NCBI GenBank assembly: GCA_001600355.1
Contig: BCJU01000002.1
Coordinates: forward strand, 868,001 to 932,000
DNA length: 64,000 nucleotides
Source: Meira nashicola
Taxonomy: Eukaryota > Basidiomycota > Exobasidiomycetes > Exobasidiales > Brachybasidiaceae
Reading direction: 5' to 3'
A program made the translations under genes and the position numbers. Below, one piece after another: positions 34,862 through 45,715 of the stretch; the first letter of the stretch is position 1, and every line of letters starts with the position of its first letter. The notes under the pieces are model-generated. The model was not told the origin of the DNA. It saw only the letters and a list, made by a program, of their open reading frames with translations, and did no database searches.

Positions 34862-35752
34862 CTATTTACTCGTTGTTGTACCTCCGATACTTTTACCTTG
34901 GGTAAAGGCAAGCCGAGCAACTCTTTTTGAAATATTTTTGATACTGTAATCATTTCCACGAGGAACAAAGAACATTCCTTGAGGTGCAATTGTGAATGTG
35001 GAATGATGAACTTGAACTTCAACGCATCCTTCTAAAACGGTAAAGGTGTAATAATTATCTTTACTATTCTTCAAAGGTTTTTGACCTTTAACAAGTAAAA
35101 ATAAAACGCCTGTTGCCATAAAATCTTCTACAACAAAAACTTTTTCAAAGCCAAAAGTACATCCTACTGCCATTCTAGGTCGAAGTTGATCGGATGTACA
35201 TGCGATCTGTTTATCAATTTCTGATTCAGTGAAAACGTCAAACACTTTTGCATGGGTTTCAGTTTCTTTATCCCATCCATCTTCAACGTTACGTGTAGGT
35301 CGAGTAGGATCCAATTCGGCAGATGGTGTACTTGCTTTTCGTGATGTGCTCTTTACTTCACCAACAGCCTTCTTCTTCGGTAATTTCAATCCGCTAAATG
35401 TACCTTCACCTTCAGCTCTAGGAATTCGAATGATTTCTTTTAAAACTGCAACAGGTGGAGGAGCAGCCATTACACCATCTTCGAATGCATCAGCATCAAT
35501 CGTACTATCGCCAATACTTCCACTTTGATCAGCATCTTCACGAATTTTCGGTAAAGAAAGACGACCAAACTTTGCACGTTCACCACGCCAGTATTCCAAA
35601 GGCTTATATCTATAACGAGATCCACGTCGAATACCTTCTTCGGATTCTTGTGATTCTGCTCTCTTTCGATGATGCGAAGATGGAATCTTTTCAATCACTA
35701 CACCATCCACAATTTTAGTCTTTGTCTTGATTTGTTTTTTTGCTCCATACGT

Positions 35753-35789
<37 letters not shown>

Positions 35790-36724
35790 AGGTATTTCCT
35801 TCTCTTTTTTGGCGCTTTTTTCTGTTTGACAGGTTTGACTGGACTTATCCTTACAGAAACATTACTACTCTTCTCAGAAAGAATACTTCGACGACGTGAG
35901 CTTGAATCAACGTCATCTGATACATACTCAGGTTCAACATCATATACATCACTTAAAAGCGGTAAAGCGGCAGGCGATGAAGACATTGGAGGAGGCTCAC
36001 TGGCCATTCTCACAGAAGCGGGACTTTCCGTATCAAGTCTTGAGAGCGATCGTTGAATTTGCATTGATCTTTCTGATACGTATGTCGTTTCGCTAATAGG
36101 CGGTGGACGCATAGGCGAAGAAGATACAATTGGAACATCTTCCTCATCCTCTTCTATTGTACTTTCACGAATTATACTTGAACGAAAGCCAGACTTTGAT
36201 CCTGATTCGATAGACATATCACTTATAGAACGAGGCGAGCTCAACACTGATTTTGACCTCTTTGAAGATATACTCCTCAAGTATGTTGACTTGCTTTCGT
36301 TTATGTTTGTGGAGGTCGCATCAGGATCTCGATTCTCATAATCATCATCATCATACTGTGGCTCATTTTCGTATACAAATGAGGATGAAGTGCCATACGT
36401 TGTTGATTGTCTCCGCGTGACAGGTTTGCGTAATGTTGATCTAGGAGAAGGAGCCGAACTTTCTTCAATCAACATACTACTTCCGCCCACATTGCTTATT
36501 ATAGATGGCCTTGCTGAAGTTATACTTGACTTTTTTGAATTCGCAATCGAAGGACGAGATGCTATGCTCGATATACTACTTCGAGCAATCGAAGATCGAT
36601 GTGATCCTATTAATGCCTTTCTTCCAGCTTGAAAGAATGCATCCAAATCATATGGATCTCCTGCCACTTGCATTCCCGTTCTGGAACCCACACCTGGCTC
36701 GTGAAACTTTCTTGCGTGTGACAT
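34862..36724 (-). CDS. MIF2: Centromere protein C (CENP-C/Mif2)
   Basis: 620 residues from the ATG at 36724 (M-S-H-A-R-K-F-H-E-P-G). The N-terminus has the fungal Mif2 start with F-x-x-G-x-x-S-R-T-G. The CENP-C motif lies near residues 365–385: R-R-G-S-R-Y-R-Y-K-P-L-E-Y-W-R, which binds the CENP-A nucleosome. The C-terminal ~105 residues (from M-A-V-G-C-T-F-G-F) are the cupin dimerisation domain, with V-L-E-G-C-V-E-V-Q-V and M-F-F-V-P-R-G-N-D-Y. The middle is serine-rich with R-S-S/R-S-I repeats and an 11-residue Asp run encoded by a GAT repeat. This protein bridges centromeric chromatin and the Mis12 complex at the kinetochore. An exact AAAGTGTTGTTC element lies 110 bp upstream of its ATG. 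Confidence 0.95.
35757..35790. repeat. (CAT/GAT)n microsatellite inside CENP-C
   Basis: A run of about 11 trinucleotides encoding consecutive Asp residues on the minus strand. It is in-frame and so probably length-variable without breaking the gene. Confidence 0.9.
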
Positions 36725-37072
36725 TATAAGGGAATATTGACTTTGATACACAAGATTGTGATGGTGGAAAGGTTCAATAATCAAATTTTGTGTGTTGTTG
36801 TTAGGTTCCGCTTCTCCACCCTTCTGCATACGAGAACAACACTTTAAAAAATATTCCAAAATAAACAAGCAGCGCGTCGGCGCGTAGAAGCTACTATCTG
36901 CTAAAGCAGTGAAAATATCTCGGGCATAAGCATTGGTGTCTTCTTTCCTTCATGAGGTTCGCTACAGAGACTTCGTTTAAACCGTATCTCTGTCATTTCA
37001 AAACAACTATGCTATGCTGATAAGATTTATATTGATATGCAAATGATACACTGTAAGACATGACATTCTCAC
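36725..37072. other. Intergenic, CENP-C promoter / RPT1 3' end
   Basis: 348 bp. It holds the exact element GAACAACACTTT at 36834–36845 and a GC-rich patch (gcagcgcgtcggcgcg) at about 36871–36886. Confidence 0.6.
36834..36845 (-). promoter_or_regulatory. Shared upstream element AAAGTGTTGTTC (copy 1)
   Basis: An exact 12-mer on the minus strand, 110–121 bp upstream of the CENP-C ATG and in the same orientation as the gene. Confidence 0.5.
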
Positions 37073-38563
37073 TTAATTGTAGTTACTATATAGACCTGTC
37101 GAGCTGAATTTCTGTCCAGCACGAACGACTTTTTCAACTGCTTCAAGGAAATCTTTCTCGGTTGCCATCTTACGACGTGCACGGATGGCAAACATTCCTG
37201 CTTCAGTTGCAACACTGCGTAATTCGGCACCGGTTGTATTTGGACATAGACGGGCAATCAAATCGAAACGGATATCTTTTTCAACGCTCATAGAACGAGC
37301 ATGAATGCGCAAAATATGTGCACGACCTTCATTATCTGGAAGACCAAATTCAACTTTACGATCTAATCTACCTGGACGTAAAAGGGCAGGATCTAGAGTA
37401 TCAGGTCTGTTTGTAGCCATCAAAACCTTGATATTACCACGAGGGTCGAAACCGTCAAGTTGATTGATCAATTCCAACATAGTTCTTTGCACTTCATTAT
37501 CTCCACCTGCACCATCATCAAATCGTGCTCCACCAATTGCATCTACTTCGTCAAAGAAGATAATGCAAGCCTTCTTCGTTCTTGCCATCTCAAATAATTC
37601 ACGAACCATTCTTGCACCTTCACCAACGTACTTTTGCACCAACTCAGATCCGATGACACGAATAAAGGTTGCATCTGTTCGATTAGCCACAGCTCTAGCA
37701 CTGAGCGTTTTTCCCGTTCCTGGAGGTCCATAGAGTAAAACACCTTTTGGTGGATCAATACCCAAATTGACAAACTTTTCCGGCGCCAAAAGAGGTGTTT
37801 CAACAACTTCGCGTAACTTTTCAATCTGTTCTTTGCATCCTCCTACATCTCCGTATGTGACATCAGGTTTCTCTTCGACCTGCATCATTGTGACACTTGG
37901 ATCAATCTTGGGCGGTAGAGGAATTTGAATTTGGTATTTTGTACGATCAACTCCTACTCTCATACCTTCTTCAATATCTGTAGGTGCAACACGATCACCC
38001 AATCCTACGACAAACTTTGCAATCTGCTTAACGTTGATGACATATTTGTCTTCCTCTTCCGCACCTGCACCCCCACCAAATGCTCTGCTAAGACCACCAA
38101 GACCACCTAAAGCGCCTGCTAGGCCTCCTGTCCGATCGCCCTCACCGTTTCCGCCTTCTCCTCCTTCTGAAGAGGATTCCGATCCACTTCCGCCATTCTG
38201 TTGTTGTGCTTGTCCCTCCTGTCCATTCTCCTTTCCTTTTCCAGAATCCGCCTTTATAATTTTTGTACATCGCGCCACTTGTAATGGTTGCTCTTGTGCC
38301 ATTCTCTGACGATCGGCTGCCAAATCCCATAGATTGGGTGGTGCTAATCCCGTATCACTCTCTTTCACTCCCATGCGTTCGTTCACACGCTTTTGCACTT
38401 CTTTCAATTCATTTTCGATCGATTTCAATCGTTGTGCATATGGTCCTTGTCCGTATGTTTTGAGTAATTGAATATCTCCTTCATCTAGTGCGACAATCTT
38501 TTCTTCATCTTTTTGATCTTCGTCTGCTTTTTTGTATTTTTCCCAATCAGCACGAGGAGGCAT
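37073..38563 (-). CDS. RPT1: 26S proteasome regulatory ATPase subunit Rpt1
   Basis: 496 residues from the ATG at 38563 ([11 protein letters not shown]). It is one of six AAA ATPases in the base of the 19S particle, unfolding ubiquitinated substrates. An N-terminal coiled coil (~45–75) leads to the OB domain ([18 protein letters not shown]) and the AAA module: G-P-P-G-T-G-K-T (Walker A), [11 protein letters not shown] (Walker B), [17 protein letters not shown]. The [16 protein letters not shown] block is typical of Rpt1. An oddity is a ~60-residue Gly/Ser/Glu-rich insertion (about residues 106–169) splitting the N-domain; it explains the excess over the 433–467 residues of other Rpt1 proteins. 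It is divergent from VMA1, 449 bp apart. Confidence 0.95.
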   Translation of the reverse strand: MPPRADWEKYKKADEDQKDEEKIVALDEGDIQLLKTYGQGPYAQRLKSIENELKEVQKRVNERMGVKESDTGLAPPNLWDLAADRQRMAQEQPLQVARCTKIIKADSGKGKENGQEGQAQQQNGGSGSESSSEGGEGGNGEGDRTGGLAGALGGLGGLSRAFGGGAGAEEEDKYVINVKQIAKFVVGLGDRVAPTDIEEGMRVGVDRTKYQIQIPLPPKIDPSVTMMQVEEKPDVTYGDVGGCKEQIEKLREVVETPLLAPEKFVNLGIDPPKGVLLYGPPGTGKTLSARAVANRTDATFIRVIGSELVQKYVGEGARMVRELFEMARTKKACIIFFDEVDAIGGARFDDGAGGDNEVQRTMLELINQLDGFDPRGNIKVLMATNRPDTLDPALLRPGRLDRKVEFGLPDNEGRAHILRIHARSMSVEKDIRFDLIARLCPNTTGAELRSVATEAGMFAIRARRKMATEKDFLEAVEKVVRAGQKFSSTGLYSNYN

Positions 38564-39012
38564 TTTGACTATTTTGATCAGGGAATTGTTATGATGGTTG
38601 ATCAAGTAGAAAGATCCATCTTCAATTCAAACCATTATATTCGAAAGTGGTGTTGTACACGCTGATCCTTCTTACCGCTCTTGACGCCGCGCGTCTACGC
38701 TTTCCATTCTGTCTGTGCGCCGGCGCTTTAAGCCTCCATATTGTTGCTAGGCAAATAGCTTGCTGATATAAGCAAGAGTGAGTTTGGTTTGGGCGCTTTC
38801 CGATTTTCTTTCCTTCTTGGTTCTTAAAAGCTGAGGAAAGTGGAAATCTTGTAGACAAGCGCGCAGCGCAGCGCACGACCCCTCCGGCTAGGCTAGAATT
38901 CAATTGCTGATAGGGGGATTTGGCCAGTATGTCCGTGTAAAAGCACTCTCCACCATCCCTACCTATCTGTTCATCCTTCAGTCCTTCCTTAGACATCGAT
39001 AGAATAGACATC
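38564..39012. promoter_or_regulatory. Divergent promoter, RPT1 / VMA1
   Basis: 449 bp. It contains the exact palindrome GCGCCGGCGC at 38717–38726 and a second GC-rich patch (gcgcgcagcgcagcgc) at about 38860–38875. I did not see the yeast proteasome element GGTGGCAAA on either strand. Confidence 0.5.
38717..38726. promoter_or_regulatory. GC palindrome GCGCCGGCGC (copy 2)
   Basis: An exact 10-bp palindrome, 154 bp upstream of the RPT1 ATG and 287 bp upstream of the VMA1 ATG. Confidence 0.45.
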
Positions 39013-40925
39013 ATGGCAGCAGTAGCAGCAAATCAGAAAGGTCTCGCAAAGGTATGTAATTCTCCAAAACCAACATGGAAAAGAAAATTAACTCTTTAAC
39101 CTTCTTCTTATTCTAGATGAGCGATGAGGAACGTGAGAACCGTATGGGTCGTGTATATGGTGTTTCAGGTCCAGTCGTAGTGGCAGAAAATATGATTGGA
39201 TCATCCATGTACGAACTTGTTCGTGTGGGTCATGACGATCTAGTTGGTGAAATCATTCGTGTTGATGCCGATAGGGTCACAATTCAAGTTTACGAAGAAA
39301 CAAGTGGTGTATCTGTTGGTGATCCAGTTATGGGAACTCGTCAACCACTCAGTGTGGAATTGGGTCCTGGTTTGATGGAAAACATTTATGATGGTATTCA
39401 AAGACCTTTGGAAGGTATTATGAAAAAGAGTGGCGGTATTTATATCCCTCGTGGTATCAATACTCAGGCTTTAAATCGTGAATTACAATGGGACTTCAAG
39501 CCTACCAGCCTCAAACTTGGAGATACGATCAGCGGTGGTGATATCTACGGTACCGTTTTCGAAAACACTTTACTATCCGATCACAAGATTATGCTACCAC
39601 CTCGTGCCCGAGGAAAAATCACCCACATTGCCGATGAAGGAAGTTACACAGTGGATGACGTTATCCTAGAAACCGAATTCGAAGGCAAAAAGACAAAGCA
39701 TACAATGTGTGCCCTTTGGCCTGTTCGTGCTCCTCGTCCAGTTGCTGAGAAGTTGACAGCCGACACTCCTCTTTTGACCGGTCAACGTATCTTGGACTCT
39801 CTTTTCCCTTGCGTTCAAGGTGGTACGACTGCTATTCCGGGTGCTTTCGGATGTGGTAAGACTGTTATTAGTCAAGCTTTATCCAAATACTCCAACTCCG
39901 ATATCATCACATACGTTGGGTGTGGTGAAAGAGGAAACGAGATGGCTGAAGTATTGGCAGAATTCCCTGATTTGACTTTGCAAAGAGATGGAAAGGAGGA
40001 ACCAATCATGAAACGTACAACATTGGTCGCAAATACATCTAACATGCCTGTCGCAGCTCGTGAAGCTTCCATTTATACCGGTATCACACTTTCGGAATAT
40101 TTCCGTGATCAAGGCTACAACGTTGCCATGATGGCCGATTCCACTTCTCGTTGGGCAGAAGCATTACGTGAAATTTCAGGTCGTTTGGCTGAAATGCCTG
40201 CTGATTCAGGTTATCCAGCTTACCTTGGTTCCAAATTGGCCAGTTTCTACGAACGTGCAGGAAAGGTAACTTGTTTGGGTAGCCCAGAACGTCAAGGAAG
40301 TGTTTCCATCGTTGGTGCCGTTTCACCTCCAGGTGGTGATTTCTCTGATCCAGTCACAGCCTCAACGTTGGGTATTGTGGGTGCTTTCTGGGGTTTGGAC
40401 AAAAAGTTGGCTCAAAGAAAGCATTTCCCTTCCGTCAATTGGGATGTATCTTACTCGAAGTATGTCGCAGATTTGGAACCCTTTTACGAATCCAATCATC
40501 CTGGTTTCACAAGTTTACGTGCCACTGCTAAATCAGTATTGCAGAAAGATTCAGAATTGGCTGAAATTGTGCAATTAGTCGGAAAGAGTGCATTGGGCGA
40601 AAATGACAAAGTAACATTGGAGGTTGCACAAATCTTGAAGAACGATTTCTTGCAACAAAATGGTGTTTCAGATTATGATGCTTATTGCCCTCAATTCAAG
40701 ACTTCGGGTATGTTGAGAAATATGGTCTTGTTCCATGATAAAGCACAACAAGCTGCCACAAATGGTGCAACTTGGAGCAAGATCAAGGAACATTGCTCTG
40801 AAGCTATTTACGGCCTAACGCAACAAAAGTTCTTGAACCCCAAGGACGGAGAAAAGGCTGTTACTAGCAAACTTGAAGAGCTAAGTCAACAGATCGAAGA
40901 GAGTTTCCAAAGTTTGGAAGATTAA
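39013..40925 (+). CDS. VMA1: V-type H+-ATPase catalytic subunit A (2 exons)
   Basis: Exon 1 39013..39051 ([13 protein letters not shown]), intron 39052..39116 (GTATGT…TTCTAG, 65 bp), exon 2 39117..40925; 615 residues, the family length. The ATP-hydrolysing subunit of the V1 sector acidifies vacuole and Golgi. Signatures are the P-loop [19 protein letters not shown], and the V-ATPase/F-ATPase pattern [10 protein letters not shown]. The non-homologous region (~residues 150–270) is present, separating it from F-type beta subunits. The yeast VMA1 intein insertion point at the P-loop cysteine is uninterrupted: no intein. An ATG also opens exon 2, so a shorter form could start there if exon 1 is skipped. 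Confidence 0.97.
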
Positions 40926-41111
40926 GCTCAGTAGATATCTTTATATGCATTTACTTACCTCTTTCTATATTCTCAAGCATGTTCCTCATAAGTCAATGAT
41001 GATTCGATCGATACAATTGTTTGTTATGGTGACATTGAAAGATGACAAAGTGGGCTCTAAGGGGAACCTGGCCAGTAGAGTGTATATTTTTGAGTGCCAA
41101 TGGTAATACCA

Positions 41112-41861
41112 TCATTTTGTGGCGTGCTGTATTGGAGTCAGAATCGAAGGTTAGCAACTGAACCAGAAAACTGGCGATTGAAAAGATATACTCACTTTTT
41201 TGGTATGTTCGGCGGCTGATTCGGTAAGTGAGGTAAGATGATACGTAAGTTGAAAGCAAAAGGTGAGGTACGATTGGATCTCAATACGTACCTAATTTAT
41301 CAAATTTGGCTTTGTCCTGTTGGTATGTTTCGGCTGTTTATGTGAGAGGGAGATACGTTTGGTTGATCAGCATGTATGCATACAAAGCACTTTCGGCCCC
41401 ACTCACCAATACTAGCGACCAAAGCATCATCCAGAGCTGGCTCTTGCAATAATTGACGCATTGCTAGAAGGACTGAGGGGGGAGAGGGAATAAGTATAAA
41501 TGCTTTTAACTCAGCTCTAATAAACAGATGATTTTGATTTTGGTTACATACCTGTTGCCGTCTTTGTACTAGGCTTCCAAGCTTCTGATTTGAGCAAGCC
41601 AACACACATATTACCCTCTGCATCGACGTTTGGATGATAGATTGGCGTTTGAAAACGAACTTTTGGTCCTTTAAAAGGATATTCAATTGGAAATTCAATT
41701 AAAAGGTTAAATGTTCCGGCCGAATAAGGTGTATTTGCAGGACCTTTCATCTTTGCGATCCATTTGTATATATTTTCTTCATTCGTTTCAATTTCAACTC
41801 CTTCGATCGGTTCTTTAGTTAGATCGCTTAATTCTTTTGCGATCCTTTTGGCACTTGCCAT
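41112..41861 (-). CDS. Ubiquitin-conjugating enzyme E2 (5 exons)
   Basis: Exons 41861..41552, 41472..41407, 41333..41292, 41215..41196 and 41126..41112; introns of 79, 73, 76 and 69 bp, all GT–AG. The spliced product is 150 residues. The UBC fold is complete: N-terminal helix with K-R-I-A-K-E-L, Y-P-F-K-G-P-K-V-R-F, the H-P-N tripeptide, and catalytic Cys in G-N-M-C-V-G-L-L. The E-A-W-K-P-S-T-K block resembles the UBE2L3 class, while the rest is closer to the UBE2D class. The C-terminal helices come from the small exons (V-L-L-A-M-R-Q-L-L, then A-E-T-Y-Q-Q-D-K-A-K-F-D-K-L, then A-A-E-H-T-K-K). The last intron and H-A-T-K end are the least certain part. It is the most intron-dense gene in the window. 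Confidence 0.88.
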
Positions 41862-42474
41862 CTCGTCTGTCTGCGGGTACGATTGAGCTCTTGTTAATCG
41901 ATTTGATGGTAGTTGAGACGGAGATTGTGATATAAGCCTGACGACTTTCTTTTTTTGTTGAGAACAATTAAACGAAGAACAACAATATCACATTTCTTTT
42001 TGACTCGCTTTGCATATTCAAGGCACTTTTCCCCTTTATTACCTTCCTGCCCCTGCTCCGTTTCTCCACACATACGCGCAATTGCACATAGACTATTCAT
42101 ATGACTATAATGCACACCCACAGGTAAACGCATACGAAATTAGTCTACAAGCATATCCTCTCTAGCCGAGAGGCGGCTCCGTGAAGTTTTTTTTTTGCGG
42201 ACATGATCTTTGCAATTCTCAAATCATTGCAGACTCAGCATTTTTTTTGTATTAAAAACGATTCAAGGACAAATATTTTATCGAATGCGTGGTAATAAAG
42301 TCCATGGCATTTCTGATCATGACAGTAGATTTGCAAAAGAAAAGAAGTAAGTATATATTATATATAAATAAACAATGTCAAGAAGATTAAACAAGACAAG
42401 ACAAGAGCAGGAATAAAAGAAATCATAAATATCAATACATTTCAACACCAAAAAGAGTTGCGCAATCTTTTCTT
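41862..42474. other. Intergenic, E2 promoter / GH17 3' end
   Basis: 613 bp with A/T runs near 42190 and 42241–42260. No gene is visible. Confidence 0.45.
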
Positions 42475-44182
42475 TTAAGGATGCGAACAATCAGGTAAAG
42501 TCAAACCAGATTTGAGGGTTTTATTTGAGTTGAAAAGACCCCAATAAGGTTCAACACCTCCGTAAATGCTCTTCCATGGCTCATCAAACATTTCAAAAAA
42601 GAAGTATTTGGAATATTGATCTCCTGCTGTAATGTTTGTGTTTGCTTGACAAACATAAGTATTTAGGAAAGTGTTTAATTCAGGAATACCTGCAACTGCT
42701 GCTTGATAAGTCATTGAAGCTGTATCGTTTGCACTTGTTGGCCATCCAGTTTCAGCAATATACAATTCTGGCTTATTTGTTGCCAATAATGCAGATGCAG
42801 GTTCTTGATTAGCCGTATAAGACCAAACCCAATCAGCTGCTTGATCGACAGGAAGTCCTCCGAACCATGCATGAACGTTTGCCATTACATAATCACTTCC
42901 TTGTCCTAATGAAGTTGTGATCATACTTCCTGCATCTGCAGTTCCTACTGGAATTGTTTTAGGTAAGTTGAGTGCTTTGATTGCGTCACGCATTTGTTGA
43001 ATTTTGTCTAATAATTGATCTTCCGGTCCACCATTTAACAAATATTCATTTCCCACTGTCACACCATCAACGTGAGTAGCTCCATGCTTTTGGATTGCCT
43101 TTATAACTTCGCTCATTTGACGGTTCCATGTTGTATTATCGGGATCATCAGCAGGTTGTGGAACCCAAGCAGCCAAATAGACAGTCATATTAACCTTTGT
43201 TTCATCAATAGCCTGTAAAACGTATTCGGGTACATCGCAATCTGCACCGTATGTACGAATTCTACTCGTTAATTGTGACATCAATTGAACATCTTCAATA
43301 ACAGCATCCAAGCTATCACCACAAGTAGGATATTGCGCATTTAATGGTGTATAACACATTCCATAAAAGCTTTGATGTAATCTTGGATCTTTGTCAAATT
43401 GACTTGGATCACTTCCGTCTGAATGAACGACACCGACTGCTCCTTGGGAAGAAGAGGATTTATGCATGCTCACTCCAACTGCAACGCCTACGATCACGGC
43501 TACTAAAACAATTCCTCCTACAATCCATGCCCATTTACGCTTACCACTGAAACATCCTCTAGATCCTGCCGCTCCTGCTCCACCTTCTGCTCCGTATGCA
43601 TAAGGACTTCCTTGTGCTTCTTTTCTAGCCATATATCTCTCTCTAGCCGCAACAGCAGGTGACATTCCACCACGTTCTACCATTCCACCGCCCAAGAAAG
43701 CTTGATCGTCAGCAGTATTATTGTATGTTTCATCTCCTAAGCCATATTCACTCTTGTTTCCATAACTGTATGAGGTAGGCATAGGTGATTGACTTGTTGG
43801 ATGATCATAAATTCCAGCTGATGCAAAACTTTGAGAGTTGGCCATATTGTTAAAATCTTGACTTTGAGAAGGAGTGAAATGACCTTTTTGAAATTCTTGT
43901 GTGCTTGGTTGATATTGACCGGTTGTGGTGGCCAAATTAAAGCCAGAAGAAGAAGGTGAATGACCGCCTTGATTGTACAAGCCTGATAATCGATGAGGAG
44001 GTGGTATGCCTGAATGCAAATAAGAAGGTAAGAATTGGTAAGAATGATGGTAAGAAAATAAGAAAAAACAGATTGAAATGAAAATACTCACCTCCCAAAT
44101 CGTCATAATAATCAGTAGTATCAGTGTCTACCATCGCTAAAGGCCGACGTTCGTCGGTTTGAAAAGATCCACGAGTACTCAT
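42475..44182 (-). CDS. Membrane-anchored endo-beta-1,3-glucanase, GH17, BtgC-like (2 exons)
   Basis: Exons 44182..44092 and 44009..42475, intron 44010..44091 (82 bp, GTGAGT…TTCAG), 541 residues. The first exon (M-S-T-R-G-S-F-Q-T) replaces the unrelated start of the second exon's open frame. Layout is type II membrane: ~185 cytosolic Ser/Gln/Gly-rich residues, one transmembrane span near 186–209 (A-W-I-V-G-G-I-V-L-V-A-V-I), then the catalytic domain outside. GH17 signatures are S-F-Y-G-M-C-Y-T-P near its start, the acid/base Glu in V-G-N-E (~350) and the nucleophile in E-T-G-W-P-T (~448). This layout matches the Aspergillus BtgC type, acting on cell-wall beta-1,3-glucan at the plasma membrane. 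Several N-x-S/T sites lie outside. Confidence 0.93.
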
Positions 44183-44685
44183 GATGTATGTATGGTACGA
44201 ATGCAGAAAACAGGTAGGTGTAATGCCAAGCAGGCTAAGAAACGGCGACTAAGAATTCGTCCAACGAAAGAGGTCAATGAGTCCGCAAGGATATATGTAC
44301 TCTTTTAACCTTTGACGTGAGCTCCTTACAGAGAAGGATGAAAGATGATGGTAAAAGTTCAAGTACTAAACGTGGAGGAGGAGAGTGTAAGAAGCTGAAT
44401 CACTCCTAGCTTGCCGAAAAATGCGCAAGTGAGTCTTTATGCGTTCGATCAATGTATGTTTAGACCTGCTTGGAATAAAGATGTTGTTTGCATGCATCGA
44501 ATGGATCTCTCCACCACTCGTTCATATTCAACTCTACTCATTTTTTCTTGTGTCTTCGGATTTGCATTTCATTTGTCAGGGGCTCCGTCGAAGATGATTA
44601 GGGGTAAAACGCGCTATGCTGTGCAAGTCCAACACTGATGCAGTAGCGGCCGTAGAATTGCATAGGTTTAAGCTTTTGGCTTTTA

Positions 44686-44697
44686 AAAGTGTTGTTC
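44686..44697 (+). promoter_or_regulatory. Shared upstream element AAAGTGTTGTTC (copy 2)
   Basis: An exact copy followed after 6 bp by cagcgcag. It is 504 bp upstream of the GH17 ATG and 1019 bp upstream of the shugoshin ATG. Confidence 0.45.
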
Positions 44698-45391
44698 TTG
44701 TGCAGCGCAGATATACCGCCTCGGAGAAAAAAAAATAAAAAACAAAAAACAAAAATTAAAATTGTTTTTAGTGGATTGTTTCGCAAAAGGCCAAGGAAAT
44801 GCGAAAACAACTTTTTGCGCGGCGCCGGCGTATGAACTGCTTGCAATATGCAAATTGACTTGAATCGCGTATTGTGTAAGATTGAGGTACATTCTAACCA
44901 AACCCGGTTTTTGCCAAGAAAGAGAGGTCTTGAACTTTCTTCCCGGCTGTGCTAAAATTAAACACATCATTCGAACAAGCAAAGGAGATCCGGCGTCTTT
45001 GAGAGATTGTCCACAACGGAAATGAAGAGTAGTAGAATGAATTCTATCAGGCACATGGAAGGACCTTTTTGCATAAAAATAAATAAATAATATTTGTATA
45101 CATTCTAGTGATTGAACGCAAATAGGAAAGGATCTATCGATATTCATAAATAGATTTTAATTGGAGAGCCTGATCGCGTGATCATAAATTGAGAGTACTA
45201 GATTGCAATTTATTTGTGGCACTGTTCGTGGACATTTTAAAAATGAATTCTAAAATGATCATATTTAAGTATCTCCTTCATCTTGACCTTCTCATAAAAA
45301 GACTTCTTAAAAATTGTATTCATTTGTTTGAAGAGAATATGCACACGTGACACTACACGACCAACGCGCTAAACCATTCGCCCGTTCAAAA

Positions 45392-45403
45392 AAAGTGTTG
45401 TTC
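45392..45403 (+). promoter_or_regulatory. Shared upstream element AAAGTGTTGTTC (copy 3)
   Basis: An exact copy 313 bp upstream of the shugoshin ATG and in the same orientation as the gene. Confidence 0.5.
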
Positions 45404-45469
45404 GGACAAAGGGAGGATTTTGACGCGCCGACACCAGAAGCAAAAAGATGAACGCGAGCGAACGAATAT

Positions 45470-45520
45470 ACACACACACACACACGCACACGCAGCAATC
45501 TGTGTGTGTATGTATTGTGT
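45470..45520. repeat. (CA)n tract facing a (TG)n tract
   Basis: CA repeats (about 45470–45492) are followed after a short spacer by tgtgtgtgta and tgtgtga (45501–45521), so the two can pair as a hairpin. They lie in the presumed leader of the shugoshin transcript, about 200 bp before its ATG. Confidence 0.7.
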
Positions 45521-45715
45521 GAAGTGTTGGATGGATTTCCAAGCCGCAGAATTGACTGTCAATTTGTTCGTTCACATCTCATCATCCATTCATGACGATT
45601 GCGGGGTGAACAAGAAAGGATTAAGAAGCAAACGTTTTGGACAAGACATTATTCTAAAAACTCCTCCTTTGGTTTATTGAATGGCTTTTGTTGTTTTGAA
45701 TTCACTTTAACAATT

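Larger units (their letters stand above)
44183..45715. promoter_or_regulatory. Divergent upstream region, GH17 / shugoshin
   Basis: 1.5 kb. It contains two exact AAAGTGTTGTTC elements (44686–44697 and 45392–45403), a near-palindrome gcgccggcgt at 44822–44831, and a CA tract with a complementary TG tract (45470–45520). The small open frames are unsupported. Confidence 0.55.

Noticed and set aside
39840..39900. Possible intein in VMA1
   Set aside because: The P-loop is continuous and the protein has the normal 615-residue length.
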